64,000 nt of DNA from Polytrichum commune (Eukaryota; Streptophyta; Polytrichopsida; Polytrichales; Polytrichaceae). This document shows positions 45,376-56,499 of this stretch, in pieces. A program made the translations under genes and the position numbers. The first letter of the stretch is position 1, and each line of letters opens with the position of its first letter. Location: NCBI GenBank assembly GCA_950295325.1, contig OX485806.1:37076001-37140000 (forward strand). Direction: 5' to 3'. A model generated the notes under the pieces. That model ran no database searches. It was not told the origin of the DNA and worked only from the letters and a program-made list of their open reading frames with translations.

Positions 45376-47250
45376 ACTTGAAAAGACCCTTAACATCTTA
45401 TTTAAGAACCTAAACTACACTAGACCCACCTACTTTAAGACTCACTTGGGTTATCCCTCCTTTTGGGCTTCCCAAGTTAGGCTCCACTAGCCTAACTCTA
45501 CTCTTTTGCTCGGGGAGTTCACTGCGATAATATTAGAAAACAACGTGCAGGAAAATATAGGGTAATTTATATTCGCAAAAGGAAAAACTTAGAATTTTCT
45601 TAGAAGTAATATAGGTGAGTATGTGTGATAAAATTTGTATTATAAATAATATAGGCTTGATACAAATAACGCATATTTTTAAAATATTTGTAAAAATATA
45701 CCGTAGGATTTAAGGATCCTAGGTTTTTTTTTGAAATAGGGTGTCCTTTGTGTTCAGAGGCGGGAAGATTTTGGATGAAAAACTCAGTACCGTTGTGTTT
45801 AATTGTGCGTGTAACTTGATTGAGGAACATGGGTTGATTTTGTTGTTTGAAACTGTTTATGAACACTCTTAATGTAAAACCTTGTTGTGTCTTGGATTTT
45901 GGTGACTTAGTACTTTGAATGCTCTTAAACCCTTTGGAGCAAAATCAAATAATTATAATGAACATACCTAGCTTAAAATTAGAGCTTTATCAAATTTAAA
46001 AGTAATTATAGGGTCATTTAAAAAAAAAAATAGCAAATTATATAATAATATGGTACAAAAAATTAAGGATGGATAATTAAATACCCCTTGAATAAATACC
46101 CTTGTCATGCACGTGTATACATATATACATGTCTAGTGAACTCCCCGAGCTCTTTTGACACAACTAGGTTGGACCTCAACGGTTCCACTAAGTTGTCTCG
46201 GTTGCAACTCCGAGATGGCTTTCCATTGTTAAGCCACACCTCGATCGCACGGGGGTGATATGAAGTCCCGCCCAAGGCGGTTCCCACATTGCTCTTTCGA
46301 GACATGGGTTCAAGATTCCCATGCGCCAACTTTTGTTAGCTCGTGGGTTGTAATTTTATGAGTATGCGCCATCACCTTGCTCCCGCTCGGACAAGCCCAT
46401 GGCTAAGAGGTTGCTTAGTTTTATCCAAACCCCTTCCAAATCATGGCCCCCAATTACTCGGCCTACCCTTGGGTGCAAGCACAGTAAAGTGGACAACTCC
46501 TGATCCCTGCCTAGTGTTAAGTGAAAGTGATTCAATTTTATGTACTAACTTTGAATTTTGTGAAGAAATAAACCATAGACATTTTAAAAACATCTTGATC
46601 TACAAAGCCAAGCAATTTATGATGACAAAAAGAATTCCAAGAAAAGTCTACCTATTTTAGAAGACGGTGCAAGTGGCGTGCAAGTAGGTGATATTGAATA
46701 AGTGATTGTCTAGAATTTGTTTAAAATATGATAAAATTAAATTAAATGGGTGGTTTTTTACAAAGTTTTGTGGTGATGCCCTCAAGTAGATAATGAATTC
46801 AAGGAATATAAAAAAATTCTAACTTCAAAATAGTTAAGGTCATGAAATCTACATCCAAAACCAGACTCAACCATTTGTTTTTGAGCATCACTTTTGATGC
46901 TAAGTATTGAAGATCTCAACTTGATATTCTACATTTGAGTATTTAACACAACAATAGAGGTCATCATAAAAAAAATTCCAATTTAAATAACTCTTTGCTA
47001 CTACTTTTAGGCCTTTGACCAAAAAAATGATGGTTTTAGTATACCAGAGCACTTTTTTGGTCCACTTTACCATGCTTGCACCCCCAACCTAGTTTGGCAT
47101 ATCTATTCTCCCTCTCCCACTAACCAAGCACAAATACTAGAATAAGACTTCATCTCGTACTTTTCTATTTGCAACACTAAAGTTGAATTTTATTACCTCA
47201 AGCCAAAGAACAAATATATGTTGTTGAGGGCATTGCCTTCAAACTAAGTA
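45376..47250. other. Non-coding interval with an inverted-repeat pair
   Basis: No gene is recognised. GGGTGCAAGCACAGTAAAGT at about 46469 and its inverted partner (TTTACCATGCTTGCACCC) at about 47066-47084 form arms of roughly 24 bp bounding about 615 bp, which suggests a MITE. No clean target duplication was found. A tRNA B-box-like GGGTTCAAGATTCCC lies near 46305. Confidence 0.45.
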
Positions 47251-47261
47251 TGCTACTAGCA

Positions 47262-47276
47262 TCTCTCCCCCACTAA
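47262..47276 (-). other. Polypurine tract of the chromovirus
   Basis: The minus strand reads TTTAGTGGGGGAGAGA directly followed by TGCTAGTAGCATAC. A purine run immediately before TG is the usual plus-strand priming site next to a 3' LTR. The LTR itself (47261 downwards) could not be delimited. Confidence 0.7.
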
Positions 47277-47386
47277 AGGAGATTGATGTCCTCATCAATG
47301 CCTACGCTTCTTGTTATTGGAAGCTTTAGCCCTAGTTTGTTCAAAGCGCTCCACTACCTCTTTGGCATTCACCATGTCTTTTGCCG

Positions 47387-48583
47387 CTATCCAAGTGGTT
47401 TTTTTCTCATGGAATCCAAGTACTGCTTTCCTTTTTGCTTGCGGTTCCTACACTTGAGGATGCCCTCTACGTCATATTCCAAATGATCTCCTACAAGGTC
47501 GGGAGGTGGCCTAATCACTTGTTTGCGATTGGGCCACAAGGTGTCTTCCTTGAATGGCTTTAGTAGTGAGACATAGAAGGTCCAAAGCACTTTGATCTCG
47601 AGAGGTAACTCCAACTTATACACGTCCTTGAACATTTTTTCCATAATCAGAAACAAGCCCGCAAATTTGGACATGAATTTTGGAGTGAGGCCTTCCAACA
47701 TCGTGAAATCTTTCACATTCAACAACACATTTTGGCCCACCTCATACTCCACTGCGTGACTTCTGGCATTGACTTGTTTTTTGTAGTGTTTTTGGGCTTT
47801 CTCCAACAACAATTTGGTCTTCTCCAAAACTTGTGCACGCTTCTTGGCCAAGTCCTCACCATCTTAGTTGAACTCTAGTGTTGAATGTGCCCCCTCAAGG
47901 GCTAGATTAGTAGGTTGGAGCGGATCCACTCCATACACCACCTTGAAAGGCGATTGCTTGGTCCCCGAGTGTGTGGCTGCATTGTTGGTAAACTCCGCTA
48001 GACCCACATAGTCCGCCCAATCTCGTTGGTCCAGACTTACAAAGTTCCTCAAGTATTGGTTCAAGACATCATTCACACGCTCCGATTGGGCATCCGTTTG
48101 GGGATCGAGGCCGTGCTAAAGGTTAGTTTTGTTCCAACCTTGTTAAAACAATTCTTCCACAACGCGCTTGTCAACTTCGGATCTCGATCCAACACAACCA
48201 CTATCGGCAACCCATGATGTCTCGACCATGCATTGAGAAAGAGCTTTGCGGTCTCTAATGCGGTTGCAGTTCCCACAGTGAGCACCATATCGTAGCCTTG
48301 TGACTCCGGCAAACTCGTGATGAAATCCATGGACACACTATGCCATGGCCCCCGCGGGATAGACAACGGTTGCAATAGGCTGGCTTGCTTTTGGTATGAG
48401 GCTCAGTTCACTTGGCACTTGACACAAGTCTTCACAAAGTGGGCAATTTCTTCCTTCATGCACGGCCAAAAGTACCTCCTTGACACCGCCGCTATGGTGG
48501 TTTTTTCTCCTCTATTGATGGCAATGGGACTATCATATTTTTCTTGCAAAACCAATAGCCTTAACTTGTCTTGTGGCACATAC
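47387..48583 (-). pseudogene. Chromovirus integrase and chromodomain-like C-terminus
   Basis: From high to low coordinates: a remnant zinc-binding part (RRYFWPCMKEEI..KTCVKCQ), the catalytic core with MDFITSLPES (first acidic residue) and VLDRDPKLTS (second), then WADYVGLAEFTNNAATHSGT. The last frame (47851-47387, 154 codons) has the GLTPKFMSKFAG..DVYKLELP..FYVSLLKP region and ends with YDVEGILKCRNRKQKGKQYL, resembling the start of a chromodomain. Integrase inserts the element's DNA copy. At least two frame changes (near 48075 and 47860) and a stop after CVKCQVN disable it. The left end of family S element S1 follows at 48584. Confidence 0.85.
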
Positions 48584-49558
48584 TGTCGCAACCCTTGCTA
48601 GCCCCCCCTTGACCATCTTGCCAATTTTCAATTCTAGCAAAGGTTACGAGTCGCTAACCCTTCGCATTCCGCCATGCTAATGGATAGCTCCTCTTACCCC
48701 GGACCAATAGTTCATAGGAGGGAACCAACCCTCCTACTTTGCTTTTGGGACTCACCCCTTAATCGGTAACCCATTTCCCCAATGTGGACTTCCATCCATG
48801 GAAGTCCAATCTTATGTTGATCACCGCGTTGCTGGAGCAACACTACAACAACCCGAAGCATACTAGGCAACTATGGCCTCACAATGGGCCAAAGCCCATG
48901 GAGGCCGTGCCGTTCGGCCTCGGGTGGGTGAGGCCACACCACCTCACCCATATAAGCCTCTAGGACTTCACGCGGGGCCCCTACCCCACCGTCAACCAAC
49001 CTCTTGTCTCTCTACCAAGAGTTGGGGCCAAGTGGACATTTTCCTTTAGCTGCTGGGCCTAGAACCCCCTAGCAGCTTCAGACCATCATAACTTCCTTGT
49101 ATGATGTCTGATCATAACAACCAACCACTCCATCTTCATCTACGCTTCACGTAGATGCCGATGGACTCCTCACTTGCCCCATTCGGACAAGTATTGAGGA
49201 CGTTATGCCTGTTTGAACCTTGGCAGTCCCGGGAATCACTCCCAGGCACTGCTGTACCAGGGCGCTGTCCCGGGACAGCGCCCCACTCAAATGGCCATAA
49301 CTCCTACCTCACACCTCCGATTGAGGTGTTCTTGAGCTTTCTAGAATCACCACGCCATGAGCTACGCATAGCTCATGGCCTTACCCTTGTGCCTCCTAGT
49401 CTTCGTGGGTGGGAGGCGTTCCCAACGCCCGGGGCCCTCACCCACACTAGGATCACTTGGGCCCTCTCACCAACGGCGCCACAAGTCCCGGGTGTCACTC
49501 CGGGGTCCCCCTTGTGCCCATGGTGTTTCGGGCACTCCTCATGGAGAGGTGCGCGACA
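48584..49558 (+). mobile_element. Family S element S1 (solo LTR-like), 975 bp
   Basis: It starts TGTCGCAACCCTTGCTAG and ends GAGAGGTGCGCGACA. Perfect 5-bp repeats CATAC flank it (48579-48583 and 49559-49563). It contains strong inverted repeats: GGACTTCCAT/ATGGAAGTCC (48787-48808), a perfect 24-bp palindrome centred on GTCCCGGGAC (49260-49283) and CCATGAGCTA/TAGCTCATGG (49355-49378). It lies between the integrase and RNase H parts of the chromovirus. The 176-codon frame inside (49155-49685) crosses its end and is not a gene. Confidence 0.9.
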
Positions 49559-49563
49559 CATAC

Positions 49564-50429
49564 ACCCGACTTTGCTTATACTTGAGCACTCCGTCCACCA
49601 ACTTGATCTCTTGAGCGCTTTGCCCTTTGCGGATTTCACCTTAAAACCTTTGTACTTCGAGGTCGTTGATGTATCCCTTCCTTAATTTGCGTTGCAAGTC
49701 TCCTTCGCCTTTGTACATTAGCCACAAGGTTTGGATCATGCTCATTGCTTGGAATTTTTCCGTCTACTTAGTGCATCTTGCACCACATTATCACGGCCCG
49801 GTTTGTAGATCAACTTTATATTCATAAGCGCCAAGGTATCGTACCACTGTAATTGTTTGGTGTTCACTTGCGTTTGTGTCTCAAAATACTTCAAGATATA
49901 TTGTCCGTGTATACCTTGGTCTTGTGTAACCCCAAATAGTGTTCCCACATCTTCAAGATATGCACTACGAGAAAGAGTTCTTTCTCATGAGCTGGCCATC
50001 TCCTTTGACAATCATCAAGTTTTTTGCTCTTATAAGCAATAGGACGCGCATCTTGCATCAACACTATGCCAATGGCAAAATCACTCGCATTCATATGCAC
50101 CTTAAAAATCTTGTCAAACTCCGGGATATTGAATATGGGCAGCGAAGATAACTTGCTCTTAAGCTCTTGAAAGGTTTGGTGACAAGGATCATCCCACTCT
50201 TGGGATACCTCTTCTTTAGCAAGTCGCACAAAGGCCTAGCAACCTTAGAAAAATCTTGAATGAAGTGGTGCTAGGCCATATAATGACCTAAGCCCTTTTT
50301 TATTTGATGGCCACTTCCATTCTTGAATTGTCATTACATTTTTCATGTCTGGCTTAATTCCATCCTTCGTCACCACATGACCCAGGAACTCAATTTCTTG
50401 TCGAGCAAAGTAACACTTCTCCCAATTGG
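49564..50429 (-). pseudogene. Chromovirus RT connection and RNase H
   Basis: Minus strand, from 50429 down: KCYFARQEIEFLGHVVTKDG (end of the reverse transcriptase), a broken stretch, then FQELKSKLSSLPIFNIPEFD and VHMNASDFAIGIVLMQ (start of RNase H, whose usual Asp-Ala-Ser is Asn-Ala-Ser here). KSKKLDDCQRRWPAHEKELF and YTDN follow, and after a frame change QLQWYDTLALMNIKLIYKPG ending in DALSRR. RNase H removes the RNA template during reverse transcription. Stops and frameshifts (near 50230 and 49900) and the lost acidic residue show it is dead. Confidence 0.85.
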
Positions 50430-51121
50430 TGTCGCGCACCTCTCCATGAGGAGTGCCCAAAACATCATGGGCACAAGGGGGACCCTGGAGTGACACCCGT
50501 GACTTATGGCACCGTTGGTGAGAAGGCCCAAGTGATCATAGTGTGGGTGAGGGCCCTGGACGTTGGGAACGCCTCCCACCCATGGAGACTAGGAGGCATG
50601 AGGGTAAGGCCATGAGTTGTGCGTAGCTCATGGCGTGGTGATTCTAGAATGCTTAAGGTCACCTCAATCGGAGGTGTTAGCTAAGAGTTATGGCGATTTG
50701 AGTGGGGCGATGCCCCGGTGGGGTAGAGGTTCCGCCTAGAGTCCTAGAGGCTTATATGGGTGAGGTGGTGTAGCCTCACACACTCGAGACCGAATGGCAC
50801 AACCTCCATGGGCTTTGGCCCAATGTGAGGCCATAGTTGCCTAGTATGGTTCGGATTGTTATAGTGTTGCTCCCGCAAAGCGATGATCAACATAAGATTG
50901 GACTTTCATGGATGGAAGTTCACATCTAAGAATTTGTTACCGATTAAGGGATGAGTCCCAAAAGCAATGTAGGAGGGTTGGTTCCCCTCTTCTGAATTAT
51001 AAGGTCCGGGGTAGGAGGAGCTAACCATTGGCATGGCGGAATACGCAAAGTTAGCACTCGTAACCTTTGCTAGAAATGAAAACGGGACACGATTGTTAAG
51101 GGGCTAGCAAGGGTTGCGACA
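50430..51121 (-). mobile_element. Family S element S2, 692 bp, internally deleted
   Basis: It begins TGTCGCGCACCTCTCCATG and ends CTAGCAAGGGTTGCGACA, the reverse of S1. Perfect 5-bp repeats ATTGG flank it (50425-50429 and 51122-51126). It is about 280 bp shorter than the other copies, lacking the stretch around the AACGTAGATG region. It splits the reverse transcriptase gene. Confidence 0.9.
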
Positions 51122-51590
51122 ATTGGAATACAACTTGTTGTCCTTAGCTTTTGAAGCACCACCTTAAGGTGTTGTGTGTGTTCCTCTACCGTCTTGGAAT
51201 ACACCAAAATGTCATCAATGTAGACTATTACGAAATCATCAATCTCCTCTCGAAAATTTGTATTCACAAGGGTTGTGAGTGTCAAGGTCCATTGCATAAC
51301 TCGAAAGGCAATACCAAAAATTCGTAAGACCCTTCTTTTTTACGGCACACCGTCTTTTTCACATTTTCATCCGCGATTTAAATTTGAGAGTAGCCCGATT
51401 TTAAGTCTATACAACTAAAATACTTAGTCTCCACCAATTGGTCAAAAAATCATCAATCCAATATGGAAGATATTTGTTTTTGATAGTCACCTTATTCAAG
51501 GCCCTATAATCGATGTACATGTCTAGCTTGTCATTTATTTTTATCTATAAAAAAACATTGGGCTCCATAAGGCGATTTGCATGGCCTAAT
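51122..51590 (-). pseudogene. Chromovirus reverse transcriptase core
   Basis: Minus strand: MYIDYRALNKVTIKNKY, the IDYR.LN.VTI motif of Ty3/gypsy reverse transcriptases, then after frame changes FREEIDDFVIVYIDDILVYS with the catalytic YIDD at 51222-51211. EEHTQHLKVVLQKLR follows and the gene then meets S2. The enzyme copies element RNA into DNA. Several stops lie between the two motifs, so the copy is inactive although the YIDD residues are preserved. Confidence 0.88.
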
Positions 51591-52564
51591 TGTCGCAACC
51601 CTTACTAGCCCCCTTAACAATCTTGCCAATTTCCATTTCTAACAAAGGTTACGAGTGCTAACCCTTCACATTTTGCCATGCCAATGGTTAGCTCCTCCTA
51701 TCCTAGACCTTATAATTCATAAGAGGGGAACCAACCCTCTTACTTTGCTTTCGGAACTCACCCCTTAATCGGTAACCAATTCTTAGATGTGGACTTTCAT
51801 TCATAAAAGTCCAATCTTATGTTGATCATCGCATTGTTGGAGCAACACTACAACAATCCGAATCATACTAGGCAACTATGTCCTCACATTGGGCCAAAGC
51901 CAATGAAGGCCGTACCGTTCGGCCTCGGATGGGTGAGGCCACACCACCTCACCCACATAAGCTTCTAGGACTCTAGGCAGGGCCCCTACCCCACCGTTAA
52001 GAAACCTTTTGTCTCTTTACCAAGAGTCGAGGCCAAACAGACATTTTCCCTTAGCCGTTGGGGCTAGAAGCCCCCAGCAGCTTTAGAACACTATAACTTT
52101 TTAATACAATGTATATTTCTAACAATTGACCACTCCATCTTTATGTACGTTTCACGTACATGCCGATGAACTCCTCACTTGCCCCATTTGGGCAAGTATC
52201 AAGAAAGTTATGCTTGTTCAAACCTTGGCAGTCCCGAGAGCCATTCCCAGGCCACTGTTGCACCAGGGCGTTGTCCCGGGACAACGCCTCACTCAAATTG
52301 CCATAACGCCTAGCACACACCTTCAATTAAGGTGTTCTTGAGCATTCTAGAATCTACACGCCATAAGCTACGAATAGCTGATGGTTTTACCCTCGTGCCT
52401 CCTAATCTCCATGGGTGGGAGGTGTTCCCAACGCACCGGGCCCTCACCCACACTAGGATCACTTGGGCCCTCTCACGAACGGCACCACATGTCCCAGGTG
52501 GCATTCCGGGGTCCCCCTTGTGCCCATGGTGTTTCGGGCACTCCTCATAAAGAGGTGCGCGACA
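51591..52564 (+). mobile_element. Family S element S3, 974 bp
   Basis: It starts TGTCGCAACCCTTACTAG and ends AGAGGTGCGCGACA. The flanking pentamers are CTAAT (51586-51590) and CTTAT (52565-52569), a 5-bp duplication with one change. It carries the 22-bp palindrome centred on GTCCCGGGAC at 52267-52288. It lies between the RT core and the region just before it. Confidence 0.85.
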
Positions 52565-52938
52565 CTTATGTAGCCTCTGCATAGCAAGTCATTGAGTTTC
52601 TTCTTCAATTATCAAGTCATTTTTATTCAATTGATAAGATGCATGGGATGGTGGCTCAGACCCTAGGATCACTTCAATCTTGTGATCAACTTCTCTCCTT
52701 GGCAGTTACTCTTAGGGAAACTTATTGGTGAATATAACTTTGTGCCTCCCCAACACCTCGCAAATGTGCTCTAGGGCAAGCTCATCGTTTTTAGCCTCCC
52801 GGTAAGTTCTTTGGAGTTGCTTCATTCGAACCACTACCATAATTTATTCATTGGTCATTTGGTCTATCGAGACCAAATTCAACTTGCCTCCTCCCGTCAT
52901 AGGAATCCTTGTCAACTTCAAAGTCACCTCTTTATCAT
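52565..52938 (-). pseudogene. Chromovirus protease-RT linker
   Basis: Minus-strand fragments read LALEHICEVLGRHKVIFTNK then LPRREVDHKIEVILGSEPPS. The second matches the LPP-R-VDH-I region that precedes the reverse transcriptase in Ty3/gypsy polyproteins. It is cut on both sides by family S elements (S3 and S4) and contains stops. Confidence 0.8.
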
Positions 52939-53899
52939 TGTCACGCACCTCTCCATGAGGAGTGCCCGAAATACCATGGGCACAAGGGGAACCCCGTAGT
53001 GACACCCGTGACTTGTGGCGCCGTTGGTGAGAGGGCCAAAGTGATCGTAGTGTGGGCGAGGGCCCCGGGCGTTGGGAACGCCTTCCACCCACGGAGACTA
53101 GGAGGCATGAGGGTAAGGCCATAAGCTATGCGTAGCTCATGACGTGGTGATTCTAGAATGCTCAAGAACACCTCAATCGGAGGTGTAAGCTAGGAGTTAT
53201 GGCAATCTGAGTGGGGCGCTGCGCCCTGGTACAGCAGTGCCTGGGAGTGATTCCCGGGTGCCAAGGTTCGAACACGCATAACTTCCTCAATGCTTGGCCG
53301 AATGGGGCAAGTGAGGAATCCATTGGCATCTACGTGAAACGTAGATGAAGATGGAGTGGTTGCTTGTTAGTATGAGATATCATAAAAGGAAGTTATAATG
53401 GTCTGAAGCTGCTGGGGGGCTTCTAGGCCCAACGGCTAAGGGAAAATGTCTACTTGGCCCCAACTCTTGGTAGAGAGAAAAGAGGTTTCTTGACGGTGGG
53501 GTAGGGACCCCGCGTAGAGTCCTAGAGGCTTATATGGGTGAGGTGGTGTGGCCTCACCTACCTGAGGCGGAACGGCACGGCCTCCATGGGCTTTGGCTTA
53601 TTGTGAGGCCATAGTTGCCTAGTATGCTTCGGGTTGTTATAGTGTTGCTCTGGCAATGCGATGATCAACATAGGATTGGACTTCCATGGATGGAAATCCA
53701 CATGTAGAAATGAGTTACGGATTAAGGGGTGAGTCCCGAATGCAAAGTAGGAGGGTTGGTTCCCTCCTATGAACTATAAGGTCCGGGGTGAGAAGAGCTA
53801 ACCATTAGCATGGCGGAATGCGAAGGACTAGCGTTCGTAACCTTTGTTAGGAATGAAAATTGGCAAGATGGTCAAGGGGGGCTAGCAAGGGTTACGACA
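52939..53899 (-). mobile_element. Family S element S4, 961 bp
   Basis: It begins TGTCACGCACCTCTCCATG and ends CTAGCAAGGGTTACGACA, in reverse orientation. Perfect 5-bp repeats ATCAT flank it (52934-52938 and 53900-53904). Part of the GC-rich palindrome seen in S1 and S3 is deleted here (GGCGCTGCGCCC near 53216). Confidence 0.9.
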
Positions 53900-55230
53900 A
53901 TCATTAACGCAAACTACAAGCCACACCAGCTTGCACCTCACATCCACCGTGTGAATATCAAAGAAAGTGTCCCCCAAATTGAGGTCCACCTCATCCATTC
54001 TACAAAGTGTGAAATTCTCCTTAAATTTTAACATTCCACACTTTAAGTTCACATTCAATGTCCCCTCATTTGTCTCATGCGGCTCACCCTTTACAAACCG
54101 CACGTTAATGGGTTTTGCATGCTCTACGCGTTGGCAAGCCAAACTCCTTTTGCGAGCTTCGGACTCATAAAGGAGTGCGTTGGCCCTGTATCAACCAAAC
54201 ATGAGACATTCTAACCATTGATTTTGGCCTCAAGGTACAAAAGACTTGGCATTGGTTTAAGGCTACTAGCAGAACAACCACAATTTGCCTTGACATTCAC
54301 CTTGTTATCAAGGCACACCTCTTGAAAATGATCAAATTTGTCACATTTATAGCATGGCTTGTCCTTCATGTCACCGCCTTTGGTTTTGACATTGGGCAGT
54401 TTTTTTCTTGGTAGTCACCCTTGTTGGCAATTGTCCCATCGGCTTGTCCTTTGACTTGGTTGGATGGCCCAAATGTTTTGCGCTTCTTGTCTCGAGATAT
54501 ATTTTGGCTTGAGCTGCTTTGTTGTAAGGCGCCGTTTGACTTCTTTCTGGGGTCATCGACTTCAATTCTTTCCACAATCTTAATGATTTCCATCACGTCT
54601 TCGGGAAGTTTTTGGAAATTTGAACAAGGCATCTACCACCCACTTTTGTAAGCCACCTAAGAAAATGTGTTTCTTAGCAAATTTGTCCATCTTAGGTGTA
54701 GGCATTAAAATCACACACGTAGGCCTTAAGGGACCATGTGTGCCTCATTTGCACCAAATTCATTCTCTCTCGCAATTTCTGGTACTCCGGCGTGAACCTA
54801 TTATTTAGCATTTTCTTTAAGCCGATCCAAGTCAAATTTTCCGCCACCTCGGGCTCTTGTTATTTTCTGCTCGTCCACCATTGAAGTGCATGGTCTTTTA
54901 GAAATATCACCGCAATGGAGACCTTATCATCCTCTTCGAGCCATCGTCCATTTTCAACAAATATTCTTTGACCTTTCTTGCCTTACCAAGTCTTGAAAAG
55001 ATACTTGGCATATTAACTTTGGCCAATTATTTTGTCGAAGAAAAAAACCTAGCACCATACATCATGAGAAGCTCGATCATTTTGTCTTGTAAAGTCCTCT
55101 CGCCTTTGTCACGCTTGAGTTCTTGATTTACGGAGTCTATAAATTCAAGCATTTTGATGAAGGGAACAAATGATTGAGGGATCCAAGATGTAATTGAAGA
55201 ACTCACGTAACGATTAACGAGATACAATCT
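53900..55230 (-). pseudogene. Chromovirus gag and protease
   Basis: Minus strand, from the right: gag fragments with LKDHALQWWTSR, RFTPEYQKLRERMNLVQMRH and KWVVDALFKFPK, typical of plant Ty3/gypsy capsid regions. A lysine- and serine-rich part follows (ORF 54632-54366). A CCHC zinc knuckle, CYKCDKFDHFQEVC, lies at 54354-54313. The aspartic protease follows with LVDTGPTHSFMSP, whose DTG is at 54192-54184. Gag packages element RNA and the protease processes the polyprotein. Stops occur throughout and S4 interrupts just after the protease. Confidence 0.85.
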
Positions 55231-55755
55231 TTGGTAGGCTTAAGGTTTTTATAAGAGCTTCAAGGAGCAAGGATATAAGTGGGATCGAATCAGATTTGAT
55301 TAGTTTGGAAATTAGATCAACGATTAGATCAGATACCACCGGGAGTTGCAAAATGGAATGCAATGCGAGATGAGAAGATGCAATACGAGATGAAGAGATG
55401 AAATGTGAGATGGGGAGGAGGAAACCTGGGGCGAATGCCTCAACAAGAAGGAAGATCAAATTGGATCTAGATCTGGACAAAAGAAGTGAAAGGCTAGCAT
55501 AAGGAGGGCAACGAGATCTAGATTAGATTAAGTAAATATTAGTGATGACAAAAGAGGACCAGAGTGAGAAGGCGCATGATTAGGTTGGGCTCAAAACGTT
55601 TAAGAGAGAAGAGGAGGAGCCTTGGAGCCTCTTCGGCAAGGCGGAGTCTGCTGAGCCTGGAGGAGGAAATATGGAGAGCTTGGAGAGGGAGTCCGGGAGA
55701 GGTCTAGCCCAGAGCAGCGGGGAGCTAGACTAGGACTAAGGAGGAAGAAGGAGCA
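55231..55755. other. Purine-rich leader, nothing assigned
   Basis: The right edge of the chromovirus is unclear here. An 88-codon minus-strand frame (55480-55214) has no gag motif I recognise. The plus strand is rich in GAGGAGG/AAGAGG. No LTR or primer-binding site could be defined. Confidence 0.4.
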
Positions 55756-56446
55756 GTGATCGGGGAGATTTTGGCATAAGCGGTTGAGATCCTAGGGTCT
55801 GCAAGTCCAACCGGCTACAGGTTGAGATCCTTCGGTTTTTCTTTATTAATTTAATCTAATTTATTTTCTATATTAATATTTATTTTTCACTTTACTCCAT
55901 AAACTCCTCGAAAGTGATCAGTAATTCTCCTGAAGTCTCAAAATTCAACCAGTTATTTCTAAAACTCAACTGGAACATCTGCAACTAACTGTCGGGTCTC
56001 CACAATCATTGCCGGGGAAGAGAGGGGGAGGTGGATGAGAGAGGATAGAGAGGTAGGGAAACAGAGGTAAGGCACAAGAGAAAAGGCTGGAATAAAGAAG
56101 GAATGGCAAGTAATGGCAACGCCCCCGAGGTAGGAGGGGGGATCAACGTGAGGGGGAACGGCAGTTGACTTTCGGAGAAATGGTTAGAAGTGGTCTAAAT
56201 GAGGAGAGAGGTGGCGTAAATCGATGGTCGGGGAGAACCGGAAGTTAGTTACAAATGAACCGGTTGAGTTTCAGAAATAACCGGTTGAAGTTCAAAACTG
56301 CAAGAAAATTACTGATCGTTTTAGAGGAATTTATAATATATACCCCAATTTAATAAAGGAAAACCGGAGGATGTCAACATGTAATCGGTTGGACTTGCAA
56401 ACAGTAGAATCTCAACCGGTTATGCCCCAAAATCTCCCCGATCACC
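55756..56446. repeat. Large imperfect inverted repeat
   Basis: The left arm (about 55756-56015) begins GTGATCGGGGAGATTTTGGC. The right arm (about 56220-56446), reverse complemented, begins GTGATCGGGGAGATTTTGGG and matches over most of its length with small indels. The spacer is about 200 bp. Both arms contain AACCGGTTGA-type motifs. It lies between the chromovirus gag end and the LINE. It could be a foldback element or a hairpin RNA source. Confidence 0.8.
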
Positions 56447-56499
56447 GGTGTAAATCCACACCAAAAGGCATGGGTTACTTTGACACCTATTGAAGTTGA

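Larger units (their letters stand above)
47262..55480 (-). mobile_element. Ty3/gypsy chromovirus, decayed, with four nested insertions
   Basis: On the minus strand the order is gag, protease, reverse transcriptase, RNase H, integrase and a chromodomain-like tail, the order of Ty3/gypsy elements. All frames are broken by stops and frameshifts. Four family S elements interrupt it at 48584, 50430, 51591 and 52939; removing them leaves about 4.6 kb. A polypurine tract lies at the 3' side, followed by TGCTAGTAGC as the likely 3' LTR start. I found no matching 5' LTR right of 55480. Confidence 0.85.

Noticed and set aside
46290-46330. tRNA B-box-like GGGTTCAAGATTCCC, possible SINE or tRNA
   Set aside because: No convincing A box, acceptor pairing or poly-A tail was seen, so neither a tRNA nor a SINE can be supported.
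49155-49685. 176-codon plus-strand frame
   Set aside because: It runs across the right end of family S element S1 into the chromovirus, and similar frames appear in S3 and S4 (reverse) with different stops. It follows the GC-rich LTR-like sequence and has no domain.
48579-53904. Family S copies as a tandem or inverted duplication of one insertion
   Set aside because: Each has a different 5-bp flanking duplication and interrupts a different part of the polyprotein, so they are separate insertions.
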